Shown here: one piece after another, positions 11,662-22,640 of the stretch | Position numbering within the stretch: the stretch's first letter is position 1 | Layout of the letters: the number at the start of each line of letters is the position of its first letter | Source of the DNA: Pyxicephalus adspersus | Taxonomy: Eukaryota; Chordata; Amphibia; Anura; Pyxicephalidae | NCBI RefSeq assembly: GCF_032062135.1 | Contig: NC_092866.1 | Span: 28,151,490-28,215,489 of the forward strand | Reading direction: 5' to 3' | DNA: 64,000 nt | Notes under the pieces: generated by a model | Databases searched by the model: none | What the model saw: the letters and a program-made list of their open reading frames with translations, nothing else | What the model was told of the DNA's origin: nothing | Position numbers and translations under genes: made by a program

Positions 11662-12409
11662 CTTGCAGAAACATTCACTTGTTTGGTAGAATCTTCAGAA
11701 CTTGAGCTCTGTAGTTCTACATCTTTTTCTATTTCATCTATGTCTTCATGTCCACTACCCCAGAAATCAGTGTTTTCTTCTTCTTCTGAGCTGTCCATTT
11801 GATCACTTGCATCCAGATCTTCAGAGGATAAGGTCTCTTCATCAGAAATATTTGCTTTTTCAGACATCTCGTCTTCACTGGTTATGCTTTTCTTTGTATT
11901 ACATTTTGTTTGATCTTCCTTTTTCTTATTTAAATAACACTTTCCATCATCCTCTGTGTTGCCCTGCTCTTCTTTGTTATCTCCATGTATTACTGCATCC
12001 ATTATAACCATACCAGTTCCTTGACTGTCATTTACACTTTGCTCATCTTCTCGGGAAGATCCACTTTCCTCTGTTTCACTCTGTTCAGGTATGTTGACCT
12101 GTCCTTGGGTTTTCCTCTCCCTTACTGTAAAAATACAAGCCTTTTCATTAACTGAACTTTTTGCCTCAGACTTTTCTTCACTTTCTTTGTCTTCTTCACT
12201 GCTACTTTTTTCAATTTCTTCAATTAACATTTCTCTGAATTTTTCACTTTCCCTCACTTCTCCATATATGTCTCCATTATTGTTGTTTTCTGAAGGACTT
12301 GGGCTAGGAAGGCTACTCTGTCCCATCAACATTCCTATATTGCCATCATCACCCTTTATTACATCTATTTGACTTTCATCACTGGATTCACTTGCTTGTT
12401 CTGATATGC
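11662..12409 (-). CDS. Kizuna-like gene, large acidic Ser/Glu-rich exon
   Basis: About 748 nt ending GCAAG|GTAAAA. It encodes about 248 residues rich in Ser, Glu and Asp, with runs such as SSSEEDKESEEKSE, SEDEMSEKANISDEE, SSEDLDASDQMDSSEEEEN and ELQSSSSEDS, which carry many casein-kinase-2-like sites. Two acceptors are phase-compatible: CTTAG at 12,410 (exon end 12,409, used here) or AAAAAAG further out (exon end 12,436). Neither has a good pyrimidine tract, and a SINE-like insertion begins within about 75 bases upstream. The acidic serine-rich character fits kizuna-type proteins, but similarity by residue is not demonstrable here. Confidence 0.7.
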
Positions 12410-12479
12410 CTAAGTTTATCACCCCATTCATTTTATCTTTTTTTATAACAAAACTATTGCTTGCACATAAACTCAAATT

Positions 12480-12925
12480 ATGGTGGACCCCCTGCAGGGA
12501 AATCTATCCGTCCGGAGGTTCCTTCCATCAGGTGTTGTGTATCCATCTTCGGGCCGGCGCAGAGGGAGTGTCAGGCACCACCATCTTCTCCTCTCTTTTT
12601 CTGTGTTCTTCTTCCTACATCACCCGATCTTGCAGTGCGCAGGTGAGAGATAGGGTAACGTAGATTGGGAAAAAACCTGCCGATCTCACTGCGCATGCAT
12701 TTTTTCCCTAAAGGGCTCCTTCTGTGCATGCCCAAGATGCTCGGGCATGCGCAGAAGGAGCACCCAAGAGCCTCCCGAAATGCGTGATGTAGGTATCCCG
12801 ACAGGCTCTGCGCTCCTATTCATTGCTGATTGAAAGACACAAACAACATTTTTACTTTAAATAAAAGGGTTGTCTACCCTTTTATGTAAAGTGAAAATTC
12901 TGAGTTTAGGTATGCTTTAAGCATG
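12480..12925 (-). repeat. SINE-like interspersed repeat, reverse copy
   Basis: Read on the minus strand it runs from AAAGCATACCTAAACTCAGA through GGGAGGCTCTTGGGTGCTCC and ATGCGCAGTGAGATCGG to GACACTCCCTCTGCGCC, in the same order as the copies at 28.7 and 37.0 kb. It lies directly upstream of the large acidic exon of the kizuna-like gene. Confidence 0.65.
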
Positions 12926-13844
12926 GGAAAAAAAGTTCTAAAAATTTTCAACAAAGCTGCTAGGAGATATCTCCTAAACTTTGCATTGTTTTAATTGCCA
13001 CTGCTCTCCCTGCTGTTATTATGGGCAATTACAGTTTGTCAAGAGCTCTATTTATTATTATTATTTATAGAATCTGATGTTCCCTCAAGAGAATCACTTA
13101 CTGGCATTGAAACACATAGATCTGGACGATTCCCACAAGGGAATGTTTTAGGGAATGTCAGATTCCCTATTTTATAAATAGAGCCCTTGTAAAAATGGAT
13201 TGTTTCTTTGTGTCTTCTATTTCGTACATATGCAACCATCAATCTACATATATACAAGATTTGACAAAGGATACCTTACAAAAAATATATTTTAAAAAAA
13301 TGTATCCTAATTATACATGTTTTCCTTCTTTTTTATCTGCTGACTTTCAATTCTATGTTTTACCATAAATATTTAGATTTAAAAAAAAAAAAAAATTCAT
13401 TATAATTGACTTTTTTTCATATTAAAAATAAAAAAATAAAAAAAACAAATGCTCCTTTTCTTATTTGTAAATAACTTTGCCATGACAAAAAAAACACTAA
13501 TACATTATTTTAGTGTAAGTTAAACAAAGCAAACAGTAGGGGCTGTATTTTTCGCTATACATTGACAGCACTGGGTAACAAATTTGAACAAAATTTTTGT
13601 TGACTTAAATTTTTAAGCTTATTTACGCTAAAATAAGTATGCTAACTCTGAAAGTGCAGTTATTTTTCTTCTATCGGATGTGGACAAAGGGAAAACGTGA
13701 TAAGATGCCATTTGGTATACCTATGGTTTGCTGTTAGCCAGGAGATCATTTTAGTGACTGTTACTTTTGTATAGTGAAAACTTCCAGATATAACAAGAAA
13801 AATAAATGTAACATAGTATGCTAGTCTACCATGGGCTTTACACC

Positions 13845-14190
13845 CAGTGGCTCATTCAGATGACATCCCAGTGTTGGTTTTCGTTACACTACCCTCTCTT
13901 GAAGAACATGATTATGGTGATGTACAAGGTGACAACAATGATGAAGAGTTTGAAATTGAAGAGGACTCTGTTCTTAAGGGATTTGATCAGCATGGGTTGA
14001 ATGATTTAGCATGTGAATTGGGAATATTGAAGAAGGCTTCAAAACAAAGAACAAGGTATGGTACTTTCGAACCATACAAATTGCATTTCTGCAGTACTTC
14101 AGAACTGACAGTGGGTTTGTGTATTGCCATAACATACCTGGTTTAATGGAGGAATTGAGAATTCCAATCTTTAACTTATTGGGGACTATT
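13845..14190 (+). pseudogene. Fragment of a transposon-borne ORF (N-terminal part)
   Basis: The frame gives EHDYGDVQGDNNDEEFEIEE, DSVLKGFDQHGLNDLACELG and ILKKASK. After a frameshift another frame continues GFVYCHNIPGLMEELRIPI. This LNDLxxxLGLxKxxxELL ... FCxDxxGLMxxLGI pattern occurs in uncharacterised multi-copy ORFs of frogs and arthropods that behave like mobile-element genes. A later part of the same ORF lies at 45.1 kb. The superfamily is not known to me. Confidence 0.5.
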
Positions 14191-14985
14191 ATTCGATAGC
14201 TATTATTAATCAACTACTAATCGATAGCTTAAAGTGTGTCCTCCTTCACAATGACAATATATTTGGGTCAGTCCCAATTGGCCATTCAGTTTCTCTTTGT
14301 GGGTAGATGGGATGTACATATGATGGCTGACTATTGTTGGAGCATCCGTGCCGTTTAGGGGTGCCTTTTCTCTAAGATGGAAGGCTGACATAAAAAAAAA
14401 GAATTCAATTTGAATATAATTATGCCCTGTAAATATAAACTAGTCTTCACCTATAGCAAGCTACCACTCAGCCTCGGGAGGCTGGTTGAATTTCCCAGCA
14501 CATGGTTGTCCCCAGGACTTAGTGAGCAAGGGATGGCGTCTGCAAAAGGGTCATTCACAGGTAATCAGTCCACCAGACAAGGTATTCAAGATCAAGACAA
14601 AAGCAGAGTCGGGGTCACAGGAAAAAGGTCAGTGCAGGTAGAATACACTCACATGGTCAGAAACAGGCAAGGTCAGCAACAGTAAACCTGTAACACTTCA
14701 GCAGCAGGTCAGCCGAGCTTAACACTACAACAGGCACTGGGGACTGTGAGCAGAAGGCTATAGTGCCATAGCAGACAAAAGGGCAGGAAGAAATCTGCCC
14801 CTAAAATCCCCTTCAGCTGCGCACAGCCTCAGAGTATGTGCTGGGGATGCCAAAAAAATAATACAGGCTGCACGGCTAAAGGGAAGCAGGGGCTGCTGCT
14901 ATTTCTTTGTTCTCCTTGCTGCTGCGAGTGACATTGCTGGGAGGAAAAAACATGGTCAGATAAAACATTAGGTTTATCAAGTTAC

Positions 14986-15217
14986 CTTTTAGGCCCAGCT
15001 GTTGGTTTGGACACACACTGAAATGTGTTGGAGGTTGAACTACCTGACCAACAGATGCTAAAAAGTGGCAGGGTTCAGTTACATTGCCATAATTTGCAGC
15101 CGGAAAATCATTGAACGGTTGTATGTAACCCTGATGCATGGTACTTGTGGTACTATTGGGTGCAGCACATTTTGACTGTTCTGGTATAAAATTGTATGTT
15201 TGCTTCTTATATTTCTC
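14986..15217 (-). CDS. Kizuna-like gene, exon after the coiled coil
   Basis: 232 nt between TTTTTTCTATAG and AAAAG|GTAACT. It encodes EKYKKQTYNFIPEQSKCA, PNSTTSTMHQGYIQPFND, FPAANYGNVTEPCHFLASVG and QVVQPPTHFSVCPNQQLGLK. The frame enters at phase 0, continuing the helix of the previous exon (FRRKQ|EKYKKQ), as in kizuna where the coiled coil is followed by a disordered region. Confidence 0.65.
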
Positions 15218-17003
15218 CTATAGAAAAAACAGAAGTAGTTTCAACAAAAATGCAGATAAAAAATAAGCACAGCAGAAAACTAATACAGTAATGTTTTATT
15301 GTTGATAAATAAAGTTTTAATTATACAAAGAATGTTGAATGCACCAAACTAAAAGTCCTTATAGCTTTTTTAAGCTTTTTTTTTTCATTTTTTTAAAAAA
15401 TACCAACATATTATCCCCAATGTACCCAATACTGGACACTAACAATAAACTTATGGCCTGATATAGGTGCTGTTACACAGGTTTCTGCTTTTATTATTGT
15501 AGCTTTATATCAATAATATTTTCTTACCATGGACTATGACAAGTAACCCTAGCTCCTTCAATACAAGGTCAAAGATATATTCTCCTCAATCTCAAATTAC
15601 ACCATCATCAAAACTGAGAGAAGGAGAGGAATGTGTGCAAGGAGAGAGACTGGGTATATCTTGCAGACTGTGGCAAGAATAATTTATATTCTCCAAAATT
15701 ACCTTCCCACTTTCCTGAAAAGGAATACACAAATCTAGGCCCACATTTCTTGGAGGTGGTTAGCAAGTTCGGTTTTGCTCCTTTCACTTTAATTAAAAAA
15801 AGAAAAATCTACAAATTAACTTTCATGTTCTGTTGGTGTCTATAAGTGTCTCCTGTCAGGTCTCCTTTTCCAGTGAGATCCTAGAGGAAGGAGCACAGGT
15901 CCCTCCTCATCACTTCACAGGTTTAATTACTGGTCAAATTTAGTTTTATTCAAACAAGGGCAAGTGTTTTGCTCATATTTGAACTAAAAACTATGGACTG
16001 TGGTATCACACAGAAATTTCATGGGGACGCCTCTCTTAAGTTCCCTGTGACAATCAAAACCGTGCTGCTACCGGAATTGCCCTGTTTGCTTACATTTCTA
16101 AAGGAGCCCAACATTTAGCACAGAAAGGAGGGAGAGTATTTGCTTGGTAGTATAGACCCTGTAGAACCATAAATATTTGGTAATTTTTAATGTTTATAAT
16201 TTTATAAAATATTTTAGGAAATTGTGTCATTAATGAAAACCTAACCTAATATGAATTTTGGTTTTCAACTAGTGCAATACAAATTTAATATCAACTGACA
16301 TTTATACTTACTAACTGCCCAGAATCGATTATTTCTAATAAGATTATTTTTCATTTTACATTACCACTGAATATTAGGAAGTAAATCAATTTATATAAAA
16401 ATATAAAGGTTTAGTTTTTTTACTTGTTTTTTTTTTCACTTTATGTAGACAAACTTTGCAAATAAATAGCCCAAGATCCTACTAGAAAAGGGTTATTCCT
16501 GTTATGTGCATGTCTTTTCCTGATTTTTTTTATAAGGATGACCATAAATAGCTGATTTAGATGTGGCCCTTGACCCAACTTGGGGATACAAGTAAATCCC
16601 TTTACTACATGGGTTCCCAAATTACTATGGACAAGAAAAACTCAAGAAGTTCTGTTTACTAATTTGCAGTGCTCTCTGTCTGATAAACATAGTAAATAGA
16701 CATGGAGGATGTGTTACTGCACTGGTGACTTACTGATTTCAGCAATCAATGGGCTTTAATCCACATTGTATAGGGAAAGATACAATGCTAAATATGAAAA
16801 GGAGACTAGTGCTCCACATGCTGGCTTTAAAGCAGAATGCTAAATATTCATATAAAATACAATTTATAGTTTTTTTTTCTTTTAGTCATGCCAAGCATTG
16901 AAAAAAATAACTCTAATAATTTTAGCTGATCAAATTAAAAAAACAATGGGATTTATCTTCAACTACAGTACAACACCTGTTCAATAATAACAGTAAAATA
17001 AAC

Positions 17004-17160
17004 CTGCTTTCTCCTAAAGCCGTCAGACTTTGCAGCTAGTAGAGACAGTTCTTGCTCAATCCTTTCGAAATTCCTTAGCAAATCCTGATTCCTTCTATGG
17101 GCATCCCGTTGTCTTTGACAGATAAGTTGTAGTTGATTTTGTAGCTGTACTTCCCTTTGC
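17004..17160 (-). CDS. Kizuna-like gene, coiled-coil exon
   Basis: 157 nt between GGTTTCTTGCACAG and AGCAG|GTTTAT (a weak donor). It encodes QREVQLQNQLQLICQRQRDA, HRRNQDLLRNFERIEQELSL, LAAKSDGFRRKQ, a continuous amphipathic helix. The residues IC-x5-AH-x-RNQ-x2-L-x2-FER match the kizuna coiled coil, the best family signal in this gene. Confidence 0.72.
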
Positions 17161-18096
17161 CTGTGCAAGAAACCAACAGTGATATTCACAATCTCCATTA
17201 TTGCTTTGCAGTCATAGTTGTATAACAGCTAGGTGCAGTTTTGTATAATTTAAGCACCAGCAAGAACTAATTCCCAGATCTGGCCTGACAGAAGAGGGCT
17301 TCCATGGCAAGCCAGGTCAGTTCAGGCTACTAGTCTAGGTTGCAGATTAGTGTGCAGGAAGGTGCTGGCAGACATATGCTTGTGTATTTTTGAAAAGTTG
17401 TAACTTGTGACAAAACCCATTCAAATAGACTTTGGGACAGGATGTCAGAAGCCCAGTGGGGTATTGGTACAGCAGCATAGTGAATATTGTCAGATCCAAA
17501 GCAAATTGTAAAACTTTCTAGGGAGAGAATATGAACATACGAAATCCAGCACAACCAAAAGGCCAACAAATAAAAGGGGTATGTTTGGGATCTGTTACTG
17601 CACTGCAAACATTAAATCAAAGTGCCCCATTCATTCAGCTACTTAAAACCACTTTTCTTTTTTAAGAAAGAAAATACAAATTGTATATAAATTACTGAAA
17701 TACTGATCTATTTACCTAATCTAAAACCTGTTTTACATTTCCACAATTTTCACATTGTCATATGAAAGGAAAGTTCTGCCTACTATAGACTAATACATAA
17801 AAAGAAAGCAAATTCCTGTTACAGAGACATCACAGCATGAAAAATGTCCTCAAAGTAAATGAAACACCTTATAATTGTCACTGGTATAAGTATCACTTTT
17901 GTGGGGGTTCCCTTAACACAAATAAAACCTTGGCTGAAGCTCTATTTTAAAGAAATGTTGACAAATGATTGCATAGTTTTGTGATCAAGATAATTACAAG
18001 TAGATCTTTTACTCTCTAATAGTATTATTGGTGGCAAATCTACCTATGCATGGACAGTAACAGTATGATGTAATTAATTCTCATAATTACACTTAC

Positions 18097-18215
18097 CTCA
18101 TCTGCTCCTGCTTTCTTAAAGCCTGTTGTGAATACTTTAGGATGATCTGGTTTTGAGATATTGGAAACAATGAAGCAAATGATCTGCCTGCTTCCATTGA
18201 AGCAAATATTTCGAG
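18097..18215 (-). CDS. Kizuna-like gene, upstream-most exon seen
   Basis: The donor ATGAG|GTAAGT is strong. The frame SQNQIILKYSQQALRKQE then QMR joins the next exon exactly (AG|G = Arg) and is helical. The left boundary is uncertain: either an acceptor GCAGTAG gives the 119-nt exon listed, or translation starts at the internal ATG at 18,195-18,197. An in-frame stop lies just upstream. No exon further 5' was recognised. Confidence 0.5.
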
Positions 18216-19847
18216 CTACTGCTGATCGTTTATTTCCTTCCACTACGCAATGTGTAGTAACAAATCTCTCAGAATCTCTTAGCTTCAGGGGGATTAAGAC
18301 TTTGTTAAATCTTGTCATCTTCCTTCTGTTCTTGTCACTCTGAGGGCAAACATAAGTGCATTATCAGAGCAACATATTTACAGAAAAATATGGAAGTAGT
18401 TCCCAGGACTCCGAATGACTCCAAATGCCAGTGTCACCCATTGGAGTCCTCATCAAGATGATTTAAATATTTGATCAAGGTACTTGTGAATTTAGCCTCT
18501 AAATGCCTGCTAGGCGACCACAAGGAAAACCTAATGACAGGCTGAATTTGTGCTGTCAAGCACAAGATGACTTGGAAGAAGAGCTGAAGTGTGCAGTTTA
18601 GGTATTAGCAGTTATGCAGGTACAAGGATTGGTGGCTAGGGAGGAATTAACCACTGGTCACAACTTAATCCTTCTGTTGCAGAATGTTTGTACAGCAGAG
18701 CCCTCTGGAGTTATGACTTTGATAAACTTGACATTGACACTTAAAAGTTGACATTGCTTACTTGACATTCTGCAATTGCTTATTGTCTGACAACTTGTCT
18801 GATATGTTATAAGGTTTAATAGGTTGGCAGCCCCAAAGGCTAATTTAGGAATCACTTGTGCAGGCTGACAGCTCTGCTGCCTATTGTGAGGCAGTGGCTT
18901 TATGTTATTAGCTTGAACAGGAAGTTCTGTTACTGGCAGATCTCCAGGTAACAAACTTTACAACAAATCGTTTGCTTAATATTATTGTGTACAGTGATGC
19001 ATGCATGCCAACCATACAGAAAAGAGATTGGAGAATTACATACACTAACCTATATTTAACTTTAAACCCCTGACCTAAATTAAAACATTGCCTTGAATTT
19101 TCCCAAGGCATAACACTAAAGTTATCCCTAAACATAAAACATAACTTTATACAAGACAGCAAAAAATGTTTTTGTAATCATAGGAGGCCACAAAACACTC
19201 TAAATCAGTTTTCATGCTCACTTCAGATCTGCTATCAATTTTTTCAAGTCACATCAACTTTTTAAGCTATGAATTTTACAGTGTGCTTGCATGTTTTTTA
19301 TATAAAACACCATTGAAGCATTTTTTTTAGTATATACTCAGTGCGAAATTATATAAACACAAAGTGACATGTTACAGTATAAATTTCTTGTGTGTGGATT
19401 GTCAGGGTACAACATCCAGCAGTATTCTCTGGAAAGAACTCTAGACCAGAGTACAATAACAATGGCATGGGAAAGCCCAGTTTCTGATATGAATCAAGCA
19501 GATTCTGAACTTCCCTGAATGCAAAAGATTTATTGCTGCCCACGTAGGGCATAGCATTAAAATGCCTTCCAAACTTCTAGCTCGGCTGCTGGGAAGTATT
19601 GCTTAAAACTTTCATCTTGCAAAATGGACTAGATCTATGGACCTTTAAATATACATGACCCGGGTAGCTCCTATGTCACCAGTCCTTCTTATAGCCATCT
19701 GAGCCAACTACCATCACCCCCACCCCAACCTCTTGAAATAATACAAACAACCATGTTTAGAAGAAATTGGCTCAGAAAAGAAATTGGTCAGCCATTTATT
19801 AAACAGCATTTTATGTAAAACATTTCAAACATAAATATATATATATA

Positions 19848-20378
19848 CAGTGGTACCTCGGTATAAGTCCGCTTTGGAATAAGCCCAACTTGGTATAAGT
19901 CCTGTTTTGACACGAAAAATTTTGCTTGGTATATAATTTTTTTTGCTAGAGCTTGTATAGGTCAAAATGAGTCATAACACCGCGTGCTACCCTTATTTAC
20001 CTCTCAGTCAGTTGCCACCAGTATGTAAGTACGTCAGTTGCTACCATTCAGTGAACAACCCGCGCTATAACTCTCTGTGAATTACATACCATCTCCTCCT
20101 CCTCCCTTCTCAGCACAATCCTAGTAATCACTCGACTCTTCTCAGCAAGGTAAAGTGAGGTTAAATTTTAATTTATTTAATCTATTATGTACTTTAGTAT
20201 TAAGCAGTGTTTAAATTATTTTATACAGCCCCATCATTGTATAATATGCCAATAACAATAGGATTTGTTTTCATGGGGACGGATTAATCATTTTCTTTTT
20301 ATTTCTTATGGGAAAAATTTGTTCGGTGTAAGTCCAAGGATCTGGAACGGATTAAGGACTTCTACCAAGGTACCACTG
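19848..20378. mobile_element. pogo/Tigger-like MITE
   Basis: Termini CAGTGGTACCTCGGTATAAG and (reverse complement of the right end) CAGTGGTACCTTGGTAGAAG form inverted repeats of about 20 bp. TA flanks both ends, the target duplication used by Tc1/mariner/pogo elements. It is 531 bp with no transposase frame. Confidence 0.75.
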
Positions 20379-20399
20379 TATATAAAAATGTATATATAA

Positions 20400-20403
<4 letters not shown>

Positions 20404-20434
<31 letters not shown>
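20404..20434 (+). repeat. TA microsatellite
   Basis: TA dinucleotide run following the pogo-like MITE, which itself inserted in TA-rich DNA. Confidence 0.9.
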
Positions 20435-20437
<3 letters not shown>

Positions 20438-22109
20438 TTGGTACAATATAAACTATTCTAATCTAACAACAATAATTTGACCTAATTACCAAATTTGACA
20501 ATAGTTTAACCTAACAACAACAAAAATAACAACCTAATTTTCCCTTAACCTCTAACACTCCTGAACACCCTGATAGGTTGTAGATTGGGGAAGGCACCCC
20601 CGAGCAAAAACCAACACACCACTGAAGATCAATGAATTGATATTTTTTGCCCCCCGGCACTCTCCTTACCTCGGGTTCCAATATCAATCCTTTATCAAGC
20701 TATAGACACCATCCCACTGACGAGTCCTTTTACCAATTTTCCATCATCAACCAGACCCTGCCTTCCCTGGACCCCAACGCCCCAACCCAACCAAAGCTTA
20801 CTATGAGACAAACTACCCCAAGTTCAGGGTGGGGGTGTGGGAAGTTCACTCTAGCTAGCCAACTACTGATGCTCACCCTTCTCTTCCTGCCTTAACCTTT
20901 ACATGACTGGTTCCCATAGATGTTTCCCTAAATATGTTTGGAAATTTCTCATCGAGGTACTGAAAACTATGTAATTTTGCTTATCCCATCCCATGGCCTT
21001 TACAAGGTTTTTAATTTGTTTTGGAATTGCCATTAAGCAGTAGAACTGCCTTCAAGCTTGTTTGCTAGGTATCAATAAGGAAATGTCATTCAGAAAGGAC
21101 ATTCTCTTATGACAAACTGTTGGAGAGTCGATTGATGCTTGCTAGGTATAGCACAATGAGCTGTTATCAGTGTTGTCATGTTACAATTTTGTGTTGTATA
21201 GTGAATTACAGTAACACCCTTTGCAAGTGAGTTCTGCCTAAAGCAGACCTGTCACCAACATGCTTACTTTATATAGAAAGGTAGATAAAAAGTAAGAAGA
21301 AAGAAGACAGTGGTCCATGTCACTTCCTGTGACCCGGGATAAAGGACGATTCCAAGATTGCATGGGATCAAGGATCAAATCAAGGTCAGGTATGGAAGGA
21401 CTGGGGGCTCTGCAGAAGTACAGATAAGTGAGATTTTTTTATTTTATGAAAGTTACACTTTAAGCTTAGCAATAAGTTATGCTTTGTCTTTGGATAGATT
21501 CAGATCAGGAATGGAATCTTTGCTTGTTCAAAAATCTGCACAATCTGACTCTGAGAAGCCGTGTAATCAGGATCAAATGATTCTTGATTGTAACCAGTTG
21601 TACCTTCACTGTATTTCTCATCATCTTCTACAGAAGAAAGTCCATCATGTGGTGGTACAGGAGCAGGCAATGAATCATTAAGAGGAACAGACCTGATTGC
21701 AGAATCCAGGCTGATATGTACAGTGTTATGTACAGTGTTGTGCTTAGTTTTAGCTGGGAATTAACTTGTTTTCATGTGGAAAATTATCAATGCATTAGAT
21801 TTTTGAGTCAGAGCCAACTTTTTCAAGGTGTAATTCGATAGCACCCCCTTGGGTGAACTATACAATAATATATATTAAAAAACAAGGACAGATTTTTTAC
21901 ATTATTTTATTTGAATATATCAACAATATTGGTGTATTACTCATAATATAATTAAATATATATATATTAAAAAAACTGATTATAATATTATTAGAGAGAT
22001 TAGCTTGATGGCAAGTGGCCAGCTATGTGTACCAGGCACCCTGTCAGCCGCTCAGTCCCTTGCACAGCAGGATCTGCAGATTTGACTCCAGGCGGCAGTG
22101 AGCGGTACT

Positions 22110-22410
22110 GAGCACATTTTTTACTTTATATAGAAGGGTGGATAACCCTTTGTTTTTTTTCGGTAATTTTTTTTTTTTTTAATTCAAAAAAAGCAAGACC
22201 CCTCCCATTCTGCCAATACTGCAGCGGCAATAAAGACTGAACGGGAAGACAGAACCTCCTGGGATACGCACATCAGAAACCCCGGGAAGCTTGGAAAGAT
22301 GGCGATCTCACACATGCTTTTTTTTTTACAAAAACAGCGGCATACGTCAAAGATCTGTGAAAATAAAGATGTCATCTTTTTTATTTATACTTTAGGTCCA
22401 CTTTATTAGG
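22110..22410 (+). repeat. SINE-like interspersed repeat, diverged copy
   Basis: Shares TTTACTTTATATAGAAGGGT, CCTGGGATACGCACATC and GATGGCGATCTCACACATGC with the other family members. A short related start also lies at 21,240-21,310. Confidence 0.5.
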
Positions 22411-22483
22411 AAAAGATCCCTGATTGTTATTTAGATTTTAGCTTGTTAAGTTCAGAGAAATTAAATTTATTGTCAGCTCTCAG

Positions 22484-22640
22484 GGTCCCCTGTGTACCCT
22501 GAAAATGTCATGTTTGTACATCAATCTGTGTTGGAGATATGAAGGTTTATACATTGGGGATAATAACAGCAGCATGGACACAGACACAGCTCTCATGCTA
22601 CTGATGTAGAAGGGTGGAATTATCTCACAGTACAAGGTCT
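22484..22640 (+). repeat. Interspersed repeat (CCCTGTGTACCCTGAAAAT family), copy 1
   Basis: GGTCCCCTGTGTACCCTGAA followed by CATCAATCTGT...GAGATATGAAGGTTTATACA recurs near 30,250 and 41,010. Confidence 0.55.

Larger units (their letters stand above)
1948..18215 (-). other. Kizuna-like (KIZ-related) coiled-coil gene, visible coding span
   Basis: Nine minus-strand exons with GT/AG boundaries join in one continuous frame of about 535 codons: a coiled-coil N-terminal part, a middle part of low complexity, a 250-residue Ser/Glu-rich exon and four small acidic exons ending SFYD. The block ICQRQRDAHRRNQDLLRNFE resembles the kizuna block IC-x5-AH-x-RNQ-x2-L-x2-FER, and the acidic serine tail ending in FYD resembles the kizuna C-terminus. 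Kizuna is a PLK1 substrate that stabilises the pericentriolar material at spindle poles. In human, KIZ is on chromosome 20 and not next to RELA, so this may be a paralogue or a different coiled-coil protein. The 5' end and promoter were not found. Confidence 0.5.

Noticed and set aside
11702..12372. Plus-strand frames over the large acidic exon
   Set aside because: They are mirror frames of the acidic Ser/Glu-rich minus-strand exon; their Leu/Ser-rich composition follows from complementing GAA/GAG and TCT codons.
13048..13257. Minus-strand frame near 13.1 kb
   Set aside because: No phase-compatible splice sites and no place between the flanking kizuna-like exons, which already join in frame.
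18658..19552. Minus-strand frames as possible 5' exons of the kizuna-like gene
   Set aside because: I could not find donors with the right phase or residues continuing the coiled coil; left unannotated.
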